Shown: piece after piece, positions 35,518 to 46,174 of the stretch
How the letters are laid out: each line of letters begins with the position of its first letter
Numbering within the stretch: position 1 is the first letter of the stretch
NCBI GenBank assembly: GCA_963678675.1
Contig: OY783195.1
Span: forward strand, 4,226,001-4,290,000
Length of the DNA stretch: 64,000 nt
DNA from: Xiphydria camelus
Lineage: Eukaryota > Arthropoda > Insecta > Hymenoptera > Xiphydriidae
Direction of reading: 5' to 3'
The notes under the pieces: generated by a model
Told to the model about the DNA's origin: nothing
The model's input: only the letters and a program-made list of their open reading frames with translations
Databases searched by the model: none
Program-made: the position numbers and the translations under genes

Positions 35518-35724
35518 GCGTCTTCCTCATAATATCATTTGGTGAAATGTGGATCCTCTTCATATGTCTGGTTAAACTGACTATTTAGTAACACGTAGCT
35601 AAAATCACTAAACATCGGGTTAGAAAAATTAAATATTCGGTCCAACTTAACTAGTATTTTAGAATAACTAAACTCATTTCTTCAGATGCGTTTCGTCATT
35701 TTGACCAAGTCATTTCTCTCAGTA
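35518..35724. repeat. Family C MITE (copy C3), left end truncated
   Basis: ATTTGGTGAAATGTGGATCCTCTTCATATGTCTGGTTAAACTGAC...GATGCGTTTCGTCATTTTGACCAAGTCATTTCTCTCAGTA. Confidence 0.75.
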
Positions 35725-36936
35725 TAGGTACATTTCTAGATCATCTCCAAAAAATTCCTCATAGGGATCCTATTGAATCCCTGATGAAATTTCGACAAGG
35801 GTGGTATCGAAGATTGACAGTCTTGCGTTCAGAGTTCAATGGTATCGATTGAATAGCGAAAAGTAATCGCCAATTTCCGGGGGAAAACAGTCATTTTTCC
35901 GTCGTTACAGAAAAACCTACCATCGCTGATTCAAATTTTTCGACACTTTCATATCAATTCCCCCTCTCCGCGTGATTCGAAGAAGGGCGGAAGCTGCGAG
36001 GATACTTAATCGCACGCTTTAACCGCGATGCGGAATTCGAAAGGAGAAATAGAGAGCAGCCAAAAAACATCGTCTTCGCGCCACCGCTCCCCCACCCCCT
36101 TCGAAGCTCCCCTCGCCACTCTTCTCGCGCAAATGTCTACCATCAGCTCTATGCAGTACCGCGAGGTATTCGGAAATAACATCGCGAACCCATCTGGCAC
36201 TCGGTACCTATCTCATCGCGTGCGATGATTCTCTTTCCCCGCCGTAAACACAGTAATCGGCCAGGCCGACTGTTGATTTTGCCGTCGATGTTTTCCGGAG
36301 CACCACGCGCACGCGCGCGCGTCCTCATTACTTTTTTCTCCCGCGCGATACCGCCGTTTCGCTCGCTGTTGCGCAGCGCGTGCACGGTGCACGCTTACCG
36401 GGAAAAGAGCGGAAACGCGTTCGACTTCCGATCCCCGGTTTGCGAGCTTCGTCGAGCGGCGGGAAGGAGCGCCCGTACCGACGCTATTCGGTATCCTGGG
36501 CCGAACAATCGGCCACATGTCGTTCGAGTCGTCGCTGCCGAAAATTAGTGGTTGTCGAAACTGCGTGCGGTAGCCCATAGGTGGCATCGAACCCGGCGCC
36601 GGATCGATGAATAGCGCGCGAATGCACTTGCGGCGAGACGGTTCCGTCTCTCGCTGCAAGTTTGGCTTTCACTTTGCGGCCCGCCGCACGGTGCTCGCTT
36701 TCCGTTTCCCTTCGCGTCGGTCGCTTCGGCGATCGATTCTTTCTTTTCGGCATTGGTGACTCGGGTAGTCGTTTACTTTGTCCGAAAACGTCGCGAGATA
36801 TTTTCGTCTCGTTTTGCTCGTTTTTCATTGTTTCTCTGAGGAATATTTCAGTTCAGTTGAGGTGGTACATTTTTTAAATGGGATTGTTTTTAATTTTATG
36901 TGAACTTTTGCATTGCCGAATGATACAATCCGAAAC
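35725..36936. other. Unique DNA
   Basis: Opposed open frames at 36213-36828 (minus) and 36225-36580 (plus) are GC-driven. No repeat recognised. Confidence 0.35.
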
Positions 36937-37318
36937 CAAGGTGGCTACAGACCTGTGAAACCGGGAAGTGTCAGGAATTGGATCCGTCGGTGAAAAGTCA
37001 GGGGAACATCAGGGAATTTTGGATTTCTACTGAAAATGACAAATAAAGTCAAGTTAATTTCTCAACATTTCACCGTTAATACATTTTACATTGCACTCTG
37101 AGAAATATGCGTTTGCCGCAAATGGAATTCTATTCGCCGCTAATAGAATCCGCCTTGCCGGAAGAAGATTCTATTTCCAGCGAATAGAACGCCATTTGCG
37201 ATAAGCTCACATCTTTAAGAGTGTCGAATTTGCACGATCGCGGCTTCAGATCCGTATATCTCCAAAGTCTGAGAACAGTCAAGGAATTCTGTAATTAAAC
37301 TTTTGCAGTCATCCCCTG
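36937..37318. mobile_element. Family R transposon (copy R2), 5-bp target duplication GAAAC
   Basis: Left CAAGGTGGCTACAGACCTGTGAAACCGGGAAGTGTC; right GTCAAGGAATTCTGTAATTAAACTTTTGCAGTCATCCCCTG, whose reverse is CAGGGGATGACTGCA. GAAAC lies immediately outside both ends. Palindrome Y sits inside. Confidence 0.75.
37094..37223. repeat. Element Y, palindrome nested in R2
   Basis: CACTCTGAGAAATATGCGTTTGCCGCAAATGG...CTATTCGC... mirrored by ...GCGAATAGAACGCCATTTGCGATAAGC...AAGAGTG. Confidence 0.65.
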
Positions 37319-37330
37319 GAAACACATGCG

Positions 37331-37565
37331 TATTGAGAACAATAATTAGGTTGAAATGACAAAACGCATCGAGTTAAACACGGTTAGTTATTCCAACCAA
37401 AATATTGATCAGTTAAACCAAACATTTAGTTATCCTAACCAATTGTTTAATTGTTCCTAAAAGTGGTCCATTTAACGAAACAGATGGTGGATCCGTACCT
37501 CTTCAATCGGTTTGGTCATCGTCTCCAGGATTTTGTTCAGATTGACCGAGTTATTTTTCTCAGTG
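37331..37565. repeat. Family C MITE (copy C4), reverse orientation
   Basis: TATTGAGAACAATAATTAGGTTGAAATGACAAAACGCATCGAGTTAAACACGG..., tail CATCGTCTCCAGGATTTTGTTCAGATTGACCGAGTTATTTTTCTCAGTG. Starts 12 bases after R2. Confidence 0.8.
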
Positions 37566-38973
37566 CGTGACATCAAAATCGAACCGCCGCCGATTCTTCG
37601 TCTCCCAGCAGGAGAAATAGTACGGAGTATAGCACGCTTCCTTAACCCGCGAGATTTTCCGATAACGACCTCGTCGTTACACCTTAATCCGGGGTACGTA
37701 CATACATCTCAACGGACGCATGCGTGTCAGCTCGCAATAGCACAATACCTACTGTAATGTTACGCCAGTTACGCGCTACATGTGGCGCATGACGACTTAT
37801 CAGGCCAGTTTACACTCCCATTAGTGCGGTGTCTGCGTTTCGATCGCGCGCGTTACCGGTAAATATGAGGATGTATCGGGCGCCCCCCATCCCCCTCGCA
37901 GCCGCGCGAACGGGAGCGTTGAACGCGCTTACGCATTTCCCGAGTCACGCGTTACGGATGACTCTCGAAGCGGAGCTGCGTGATGCAGTCGTCGCGATCG
38001 GTCGTCTTCTTTTTCACATCGGCCATCCGCATCCGCGAAAGCGCGCGTATCGCTACTCACGAAACGCTCTCGGCGTCGCGCCGAAAGAGGAACTGGTCGC
38101 GTTCCTCCCGCTAATTAAACGAGAACGCTGGAACGTCGCCCGGTGGAACCGACGAAACAAGCGCCACCGTGTATCACGGCGCGCGCGCGCGCGCGCGCCG
38201 AACTACTTATGTAATTAAACAATTAACTAATTAAGCAGAAGGCCTCCGAGCTCGTAACTTTCGCGGAGAACGGTCCCCCGCCCGTTGTTCGCCGCTACCC
38301 TCCGAGCGGCACCTGTCGTTCGTTCGTCGCGCGTCCGGATTTTCGATCACGACGGTTGTGTCCGGTCGCGGAACGGGAAGGGGAGGGGGATGATCGCGAG
38401 ACCGTCGAATCAAAAGTGGTGTCCCTCGGCGGAGGTGAAATTTCGGGAGGGATGCGAGAGGGAAAATGATTTATCGCTCGCGAGAAAGGGTCTCGCTTTT
38501 CCGGAGGGGGTGAATTCGGGTAAAGGCAGAGTCTCTTATCGGTGGACGCGTCTGGATCCGGGCGATAACATTTTTGGTTCCCCTCCGACGCGGGGAGGCA
38601 GGGGTCGTCTCTACGATCGCGTCGTTCGATCGTCGCGACGATATCGCTCTACGTGTAGCAATTATTATAACGCAATCGACAAATCATCCTTAATTGCATC
38701 CGACGAGAGGCAAACGCCGCGCACCTATCGCGCGACGGAAAACGAGGCTCTCCCTTCTCATCGTTTCATACGATTTCCTTAAATCAATGAAACTGCCCGT
38801 TTAGATAAAATCTTTACGATTCAAAAACGAGCGCTATCCTAAATATCTAATATTCGTTAGACGCTAGTCCCGAGAGGAGGATTTATACCAAACTGAAAAA
38901 CACTTTTCTCGGTTTACGTCCACGTAATCCAATCAAGGCTCTTTATAATCTAAAATCGCTGTAGCCGTAATTA
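37566..38973. other. Unique DNA
   Basis: GC-alternating run at 38178-38199. Open frames 37829-38218 and 38285-38782 have no domain. Confidence 0.35.
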
Positions 38974-39693
38974 CAGGGTGACTACGGACCTGGAAAATCG
39001 GGAAATGTCGGGGAATTTGATCAGTCGGGGAATTTGGGATTTTTTTTCTCGAGATTATAAATAAAGTGGAGTTAACTTCTCGAAATTTCATCATTGGAAA
39101 GTTTCACGATGCAATTTGCGCTACTGCTTCAGATATCTCTGCAGTAGTAGCGCACGTGTGTCTCATCGACTTCACCGAGAAAAGGAATTAGTTGGATTTA
39201 CTCCAAATTACTCGTAGGATCGCAAATAATTATTTATTTACATTAATTAAATCTTTTTTTCATATTAATTTGATATTTCTTCCTTGCAATCGCATGCTAT
39301 TCCATGCGATTTTAAGGAAAAGATATGAAACTGACGTATTAAAAAATTTTCTTGGTATAAATAAACAATTAGTTGCAACCACGCGAGTAATTTTCAGTAG
39401 AGCCAACCAATTCTTTTTCTCTGTGTAGAATTCGAGTCTCTGCCATTAACGTACTTTTCTTAGTGTATAAACTTCTTTGCAGCTGTACTCTCATAATCTC
39501 GAAACGTTGAGTTTGATGGTTCCAATTCGTATTCCTGTATTACGATTATTCATAGCTTCGTTGATTATACAAAACTCGTAATACGATCAAACATATCAGG
39601 GAATATTTATAATACAAAATGTCAACTAAATAATTCGAGATAAATCAGAGAAATGTCAAGGAATTCTATAATCAAATTTCTGCGGCCACTTTG
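38974..39693. mobile_element. Family R transposon (copy R3), interrupted by H1
   Basis: Left CAGGGTGACTACGGACCTGGAAAATCGGGAAATGTCGGGGAATTTG; right end read backwards CAAAGTGGCCGCAGAAATTTG. Flanks AATTA / AATCA fit a 5-bp duplication with one change. H1 occupies 39173-39425. Confidence 0.75.
39173..39425. repeat. Family H MITE (copy H1), nested in R3
   Basis: CACCGAGAAAAGGAATTAGTTGGATTTACTCCAAATTACTCGTAGGATCGCAAATAATTATTTATTT; mirrored right end ACGCGAGTAATTTTCAGTAGAGCCAACCAATTCTTTTTCTCTGTG followed by TA. Confidence 0.8.
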
Positions 39694-41016
39694 AATCAAT
39701 TAATTAACGATCCTAATTCACGAGCCTCCATCACGTACCTCGCCTTCTTTATTTATTACGATTAGCCATCGACGTCGTGCCCCTGAGGGCGGTCCTCTCG
39801 TTTCGCCCCCTCTCCACCCCTGATTCCCATATCCACCATAATTCCTCGCAGGCGTCGCGACGCCTTCGGCAATGGCACAGTGGTTCCTCTCGAGCAGCCT
39901 CCTCTTTGTCCCGAAATTTATGTAGCCGCTTCACCCCCTGCGCGCACGCCCAGGAAATCCTTGCTCGCTTTTAGGAAGATTCGGAAGGGTGGAAAGCTCT
40001 CCGCCGCGCATATATACATACATACATACGTACGACCGACTCCAACGCGCGAGCAACCACTCCCTGCAGTCATTCTCGCATCTCTCCCCTTATTATCCGC
40101 GTTCCCATCCCCCTCGGGGGCGCGCGGGCTCCCATTCTCCGCGCGGCGCGCGTCTACCACCCCGGAACTCGGCGTCGGTATCTACCCTCGAAAATCCATA
40201 GCGGACCCACCCTTGGCGGCGCCTGCGCGTCTCCCTGCCTCGTTTCAACCCCCGAAGCGGAGAAGGACGAACGGGGGGTGAAGTGTATACGAGTATATAA
40301 CAGCGACCAACAACACCGCGGGGAGGCCCTGCGCTGAATGTGAACCACACAAGATGGCCGACCTTTCGGTTGCCGAAAGCTTGCCGTATAATTTCGAGTA
40401 TCTCATTATTTTATTCGCAGTCCCTTAATTTTTCACGCATCTGACTCTTCGGATGGACTCTCAACTCGCCCCTTTTCGGCTGCTCTCTCCAAATCGTACG
40501 CATGAAAATATTTTCTGGAGGGTGGCAGGGGAGGTCTCGGAGAATGACATCGACGTTATATCGTCCCTCTTTATCTAAAAATCATGTCGGTGTACCCGCG
40601 CGTTTTATAAGGTCGATCACGGGGGAACCTTGACTGCAGGAACTCGCCCTTCTGATGGATTCGAGCATGGCGTGTCGTGCGAAGGAGGCCGCGATCTTGC
40701 CGAGGCGACGCAGCCACTCTTACGAGTATGATGTAGTTTTAATCGGGCGACGAATTATAATAACTCACTCGGTGAGTTAAATCCAGATTTCCGATTACGC
40801 GCGGCTGGGAGATATTCGTCGGTGTAAACGCGTCATATCATTGCGTTCGATCGGCTGTCACATTACGCGTGTAGTTGGACACTTCAAGTGTGTTGGCGCT
40901 CCGATTACGGTTCACTGCTTGTACTGAATTCGTATCGGGGATTATTTATTCTCGCGCCACGGCCATAAATACTGAAACACGAGCGAAGGAAGTACTCGGG
41001 TACTCCTACGACGTGC
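39694..41016. other. Unique DNA including a promoter-like stretch
   Basis: Short tandem TACA run at 40013-40031; small palindrome AACTCACTCGGTGAGTT at 40762-40778. The 40294-40428 interval is listed separately. No recognised element. Confidence 0.4.
40294..40428 (+). promoter_or_regulatory. Candidate TATA promoter with YY1/Pho-like AAGATGGCCG and a 24-codon ORF
   Basis: TATATAA at 40294-40300 is followed, about 50 bp on, by cacacAAGATGGCCGAC (40347-40362). AAGATGGC is the sequence recognised by YY1/Pho and a good translation-start context. The ATG at 40354 opens 24 codons (MADLSVAESLPYNFEYLIIL...) ending TAA at 40426-40428. No homologue recognised. It may be an unrelated short gene, a leader ORF, or chance. 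Confidence 0.22.
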
Positions 41017-41136
41017 AGACTGGGATAAATGATTGGTAATGCCGAAAAAAATCTCTTGAATCGGGAACATATGACTATAAATTTTTAAGGATACAGATTC
41101 TTGGTCGAAAAAATATATAGTCTTTATTGCAGAGTA

Positions 41137-41295
41137 CACAGTGAAAAAGTAGTGTTTTTTAACACCATTTCACCGCTGTGGACCTACATGTACCACATCT
41201 GGTGTTATTCAGTCTTATGCCATTGTTATCTAATACCGAAAGTGTGTGTGTGTGTGTGGTATATGTAGATCCACACCGCAGAATTTTTTACAGTG
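41137..41295. repeat. Element X1, MITE nested in E5
   Basis: CACAGTGAAAAAGTAGTGTTTTTTAACACC...AGAATTTTTTACAGTG, with CCGCTGTGGACCTACATGTACC and its mirror ATATGTAGATCCACACCGC inside. Preceded by TA. Contains a (GT)n run at 41242-41258. Confidence 0.8.
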
Positions 41296-41405
41296 AACCT
41301 CCGTTGGAACGAGAAATTCTTTTTATGCGAAAAAAAAAACAATTACTCGAGCCTATCAAATATTTTCTTACACGAAGAAAACCGTGGCTTGATCCTGGAA
41401 TTGCA

Positions 41406-41646
41406 TATCGTACATCCAGTTCGATACCGCCATAACTGCAAAATTTTTATTTTTGATTTTATGGCGATTATTGCAGTGCCAACATATTGGACTTTGAAAA
41501 GAAATACAGCCACAAGTGGTTAAGTTTTAAAATATGCCATATTTGCATATATGGCCCTATGAATTCCGATCTAGCATTGTTTTATTTCCTTCTTATTCAA
41601 AATTATATAATTTACACTTGTGGCGGTATTGAATTGGATGTACGAT
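41406..41646. repeat. Element X2, inverted-repeat element nested in E5
   Basis: ATCGTACATCCAGTTCGATACCGCCATAACTG at the left; read backwards, the right end is ATCGTACATCCAATTCAATACCGCCACAAGTG. Different terminus from the CACTGAG group. Confidence 0.75.
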
Positions 41647-41707
41647 ATATCGTGCTTTTGATTGAAGAAAAAATATTTTTGGCACCAGCAATTATTTCTC
41701 TCATTCT

Positions 41708-42263
41708 GACCGTGTCTCGAAAAATCGCTTTTATGAAAATTACAGCCGTATAGAAGTCGCGGGCGTTTCGCCGCAAGCGGCGCACCATGTTGTCTGTTAC
41801 GCGCGCGTAGGTGACCACCTCGAGTGTGTTACCACTCGCGGGTTACGGTTCGCGGAGTCGATACGTATCTATACGCAACTGGCCCGATGTGGGGGCTACG
41901 CGTTACGTGTATACATATATCGCGACGACGAAGGGGTCCGAGGACTTGGTACCTCATCACACCTGGCCGTGCCGACCAACTGAAACTATGTCACCGGCTC
42001 CCTTCGGCGCCACGGGCAGAAAAGAGCTGAAATATCCCGCAACCCCTCTTCGAGCTCGTTCGGGTCTACCTATATGTAGCTATAAATATAGATATATAGA
42101 GTTATGTGGTCGTATATAGCCGCACATACGTACGCGCCTCGTCGCACCATATGCTTTCGGTTTTCACGTGGGGCCTGCGTCGATACGTTGGATTAACGAC
42201 TTTGCAGGTAGTTAACCGTCAGATTGCACGAGTCTAGGGGGCACCCACGGCGAAAATTGCGCA
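41708..42263. other. Unique DNA
   Basis: TA-rich patch at 42070-42120; nothing else recognised. Confidence 0.35.
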
Positions 42264-42606
42264 GCAATAATATTTTTTCCGAGGGTAGTTTTTCGGGATG
42301 TGCTCTTTTTTTATTTCTCGTACTCCGAAGTATGCATCGATGTCGCCTTTTGCTTAAATTAAGTATTTGGGAATTACTGGATGCTTGAGTACTAAGGTTC
42401 GCATGAAATAGTTTTTGAGTTGGTTTTGTCGACAGAGAAAAAGTCTAAAATTACACGACGGTAATATTGTTTCGAGATGTGCTCCTCTTTTAATTCTCCT
42501 ACGTCAAAGCATATTTTACAGCAATGCCACTTTTTTAAATTAAAAATTATGGAATTGCTAGATTATCCGGTACTAAAGCTCGCATGGATTAATTCCTGGG
42601 TTAGTT
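42264..42606. repeat. 179-bp tandem dimer
   Basis: GATGTGCTC...TTAATTCTC.TAC..C.AAG.AT (42297) repeats at 42476; TAAATTAA, GGAATT.CT.GAT, GGTACTAA.G.TCGCATG and GTTAGTTT-type blocks keep register to about 42606. Confidence 0.65.
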
Positions 42607-43296
42607 TCCATATTCAATTCCTCCTCCCTTCGAAGTGCTCTGTAGCTCCCGTCGCTGCAGCGCGACGCCGAGAAAAGGCTCTCGATATCGCGCTGCAGCG
42701 CGAATCATTAAGGCGTAGTTCCACGGCGGAGAGAAGTCATAAAGCCGTACGGCAGCTGGCTATTCGTTCAGCTCCTCTCCGGCCCACCCTTCCATCGGAT
42801 TAGACGTCTCGATAATTTTACCCCGGCGAACGTTAACGACTCTCGTCGCGCGGTAAGTTACGGGCGTACACTCTCTGTATACGTGGCTGTGTATATCAAC
42901 ATATCTGTGCGGTGAGCCGGGTACCTGTATACTTATATTTATGGCTGTAGACAGAGAGCGCGAGCGTACCGTACGCGCGTTATGTTTGAACATTCGCGTG
43001 TAGGACCTGCATCGATACCCGTGTGTATAGGCACGTCGAATAACGCGCGCGGAGGAAGCGTACAGTCGGTAGATACATGTGAATGGACAAATGAACGGTC
43101 GGCGTGGCGTGGCGTGCCTTCCCGAAGGCATCCAGCTCCTCTCTTCGGCGTCTATAGCAACCACCACGTACTTTGATGACGTCTGCAGGGGCAAACAAAT
43201 AAGATGATGCGATTACCGCGTGGTCACTCTCCTTCATTGACTTCGACGGCTATGACGTCAAATCGTTGATATCTCGCATTTCCTCAGGGATATCGA
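42607..43296. other. Unique DNA
   Basis: Minus frame 42760-43194 lacks a domain; nothing recognised. Confidence 0.35.
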
Positions 43297-43754
43297 CAGG
43301 GCGGCCAATATCGGGGGAAATCTGGAAATGTCGGGGAAAATTCATAAATTGAAATTTCGTTGATCCAGGCGAATTTGTGGTTTTAATTAACTTTTCCCCG
43401 TATCTTTGGTCGAAAAATATTTTCGTTTTCCTGTAACTAGGTACGTATGAAGGCTTCGTCGAGGAACTTTTCGAGATTGTCAACACGGAAATAAATTAAT
43501 CATAGCGTTTACAGAGTTTGTAGTAAATTTCGGGACAAGGTCAATTCATTATTACGGTAGCTACAATTTTAGTTGAAATTATAGTAAAATTTGTAGAAGT
43601 TGTAAGCGTTGCTGGAATTTTTACTGAAATTGTAGTTATCGTAACGACAAATTGGCCTTGTCTCGGAACAAACTCTGTAAAAAAATGTTACTATTTTTTT
43701 CCCGTGAAGGAAATACCAAGGAATTTTTGTTCGTCAGAATTGGCGACCACCCTG
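43297..43754. mobile_element. Family R transposon (copy R4), 5-bp target duplication ATCGA, interrupted by I1
   Basis: Left CAGGGCGGCCAATATCGGGGGAAATCTGGAAATGTCGGGG; right end read backwards CAGGGTGGTCGCCAATTC. ATCGA abuts both ends exactly. Confidence 0.78.
43484..43706. repeat. Family I palindromic MITE (copy I1), nested in R4
   Basis: CACGGAAATAAATTAATCATAGCGTTTACAGAGTTTGTAGTAAATTTCGGGACAAGGTCAATT; mirror ends CAAACTCTGTAA...TTTTTTTCCCGTG. TTACAGAGTTTG/CAAACTCTGTAA is a perfect 12-bp inverted pair. Second copy at 62063-62274. Confidence 0.85.
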
Positions 43755-44399
43755 ATCGAGTCCTCAATTTCTAAAATCGACGCGAGAGAAGGATTAGAGG
43801 CTTTCGTCGTCCCATTGAAAAATAATGACTCGTTGATTAAAACGAGAGAGAAAAATAGAGAAGAGCTGGGCACTCTCTTGCTCGAGATATATGAATATAA
43901 CTCTGACCCGCGATCTGATAGGAAACGCGTCGCTCGTGGCCACGGCTAAGTAACCGCCGACCCACTGTTATAACCGCGCGCGCCTGTCGCCCAACGTAAG
44001 TCGCAAAAGTCAAATACATATAAAGATGCACAGATTAAGCGGCGAGAAACCGCGTGCCGCCCCTCGACTGTCAAACCTTCCGCCTTCTAAACACGAATGC
44101 TTCGCTTTATTCGCTGGATTGATCCCCGAGTTTATCCCGTTCTTTGATCGCCGCGAATGATAGGGCGGGCGATAACGCGTGCGCGCGGCGCGTAAAAGTC
44201 GTCACCGCGCCTAACGGGTTCATGTATATTTAATAGTTTCGTTTAGTCCGACGTTGCATGTCACGCGGGACGAAACTGAATTTCTCGTAATCGGTTCGGC
44301 ACCCCGCCTCGGCGCGCGGTGCGTGTATGTACATATGCAGAACGACCTTAAACGCTTAACTTCCGAGCAGTGCGTCACGTGCACGCCTAAGATCGTTCG
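43755..44399. other. Unique DNA
   Basis: A plus-strand 81-codon frame (43704-43949) starts inside R4 and is not believed to be a gene. Confidence 0.35.
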
Positions 44400-44589
44400 C
44401 AAGTCGCGTTTGCGGATGGGGGAATGCAGAATTACTTACACCAACTGATAAATTTGTTTATAGCGATTAACGGCTATTCGAAGGAAGCAAGCTGTAGTCC
44501 ATTCAAGTCAATTATTACAAGTAACTTGATCTGCATTTCTTCGCCCGTTACCGCCGATTTGGTCAAATCTATTGTATTTTTTCTCAGTG
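44400..44589. repeat. Family F MITE (copy F4), reverse orientation
   Basis: GTTTGCGGATGGGGGAATGCAGAATTACTTACACCAACTGATAAATTTG...GCCCGTTACCGCCGATTTGGTCAAATC...TTTTTTCTCAGTG followed by TA; left terminal repeat is lost. Confidence 0.75.
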
Positions 44590-44591
44590 TA

Positions 44592-45575
44592 TCGACTGTT
44601 ATTCGCGTAGGGTCCTAAAGATGGAATGTCGTAAGTGCATCCCAATTTCGAAACTTTTTTTTGTAAAAAATTCGAAACGAGTTTCGAGGTAGAAATCTAA
44701 ATGTTTCAAATGTAATTATTTAGTTATTCCTAATATAAAATTTAACAGATTTAACGATAAGACATTTGGCCATGATCTTAAATTAACGAAAGATATAGAT
44801 AAAATAAAGAACGACCCTGTACAGGCCGTCAATCGCGTTAAATACGATTGGGAATTTTGCCGATTTTGGAGCGATCTCATTGGCGGAGACGCTATTAAAC
44901 GGTGAGATGCTAATGAACGACGAAATCTATACGCAACGCGGCGTCCGTTCGCGATACTCGGCTACTCCCGCGTATATAACGCGCGTCCCTCGCACATCTC
45001 GAACCAGACCTATAGCGTGGATGCGTGACGTGGAAACTTGAGCGACACGTTATTCGTGTACGAGCGGACCCGGAAGAATATGGGAACCGAATAGAGCCCC
45101 GATCGATGCCGTCTGGTCTTTGACCACGGGCAATCATGGCGTTCGATCGGCATGTACGCGCCGCGTTTCTTATCAATATTTATTGCACCTTCCTCCTCCA
45201 ATTTCGTAGCCCCCTCCACGCCGCGATTTATCCCGGCCAATCGAGGCGCCGCCGCGTATACGTTCCGAGGAGGAGAGTTTTCCGCGGAGGACGTAAACCC
45301 CAACCCCCCGAACTTCGTCGATTCGATTTCGCCCCGTCTCTCTCGAATTGAGAACGACGCAGGTGCCCGCGGCCGGGCATAAATAATCGCTCGTAGTTAT
45401 TATAGCGATGAAACGAGAAATTAATTATGAACGGTTCGTCCAACGTCGTTGGGGCGTATTGGAGCGCGTGTGTCGTAGGTATATTTCGGCGATTCGCGTA
45501 GTATACCGGAACGTAAATTCGTTTCGAAAATAACATCAATGTCCAGTTACGCGTTTGAATTGGGAAACGTTAACC
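44592..45575. other. Unique DNA
   Basis: No recognised element; overlapping GC-driven frames around 45.0-45.5 kb on both strands. Confidence 0.35.
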
Positions 45576-45731
45576 CACTCGGAAAAGTTTATTCGAATAC
45601 GAAGTTTTTGGAAAGTTTATTACTCACAAATAGGAATGCTTTTGATATCGAACAAAGATCGATTCGAATGAAATAAATATTTGTACACTCTGTAGAATGT
45701 TTATTTACTTCAAACTTTTCTTTGCTGCTTG
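45576..45731. repeat. Decayed D-like element (D6)
   Basis: CACTCGGAAAAGTTTATTCGAATACG and GAATGAAATAAATATTTG words resemble family D, but the right end is not recognisable. Confidence 0.3.
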
Positions 45732-45733
45732 TA

Positions 45734-45884
45734 CACTGAGAGAAATAATCTGTGCAAAAGAAAACTCGAGCCTATCAAATATTTTCTTACGCGAAGTGAA
45801 CCACGGCTTGATCCTGAAATTATGTCATGTTCTTGATTGAAAAATACATTTTTTTTTTGGCATCGGCAATTATTTCTCTCGGTG
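45734..45884. repeat. Family E MITE (copy E6), internally deleted
   Basis: CACTGAGAGAAATAATC then jumps to AAAACTCGAGCCTATCAAATATTTTCTTACGCGAAGTGAACCACGGCTTGATCC and the intact right end TTTTGGCATCGGCAATTATTTCTCTCGGTG, followed by TA. Confidence 0.8.
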
Positions 45885-45917
45885 TAGTCTTATTAATCGC
45901 GAATAAAGCTGTTTACT

Positions 45918-46174
45918 ACGCTGAAAAAAATAATTTAGTCAAAATGAGAAAAATAATTAGAATGAAATGGGAAAACGCATCTGATTAAACGCGTTTAATT
46001 ATTCTAGCCAGAATACTGGTCAATTGGATCAAATATTATATTTAGTTATTCTAATCAAAAAGCGGTCAGTCAAACCAAATGTGAATGGAGAGAGAGGATT
46101 CATATTTTACTAAAATGATTTGGTCATAGTTTTCAGGATTTTCGTTAAATTGATCAGTTATTTGTCCCAGCGAG
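45918..46174. repeat. Family C MITE (copy C5), reverse orientation
   Basis: ACGCTGAAAAAAATAATTTAGTCAAAATGAGAAAAATAATTAGAATGAAATGGGAAAACGCATCTGATTAAACGCG..., tail ATAGTTTTCAGGATTTTCGTTAAATTGATCAGTTATTTGTCCCAGCG. Confidence 0.75.

Larger units (their letters stand above)
41017..41707. repeat. Family E MITE (copy E5), interrupted twice (X1, X2)
   Basis: E segments 41017-41136, 41296-41405 and 41647-41707 join in order (GGTCGAAAAAATATATAGTC; CCTCCGTTGGAACGAGAAATTC...CGTGGCTTGATCCTGGAATT; TTGATTGAAGAAAAAATATTTTTGGCACCAGCAATTATTTCTCTCA). Confidence 0.85.

Noticed and set aside
36570..36610. catcgaaccc as a minus-strand tRNA T-loop
   Set aside because: Five-base stem on either side does not pair; no cloverleaf can be drawn.
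40245..40281. Pro-Lys-Arg-Arg-Arg-Thr-Asn-Gly-Gly on the plus strand, resembling the basic N-terminus of Ss
   Set aside because: It is preceded by a Pro/Ala-rich GC-driven frame, followed directly by a stop, and no donor in the phase needed to join 50103 is present.
43704..43949. 81-codon plus-strand frame with acidic/basic composition
   Set aside because: Its start lies inside transposon R4 and the frame crosses the transposon edge into unique DNA.
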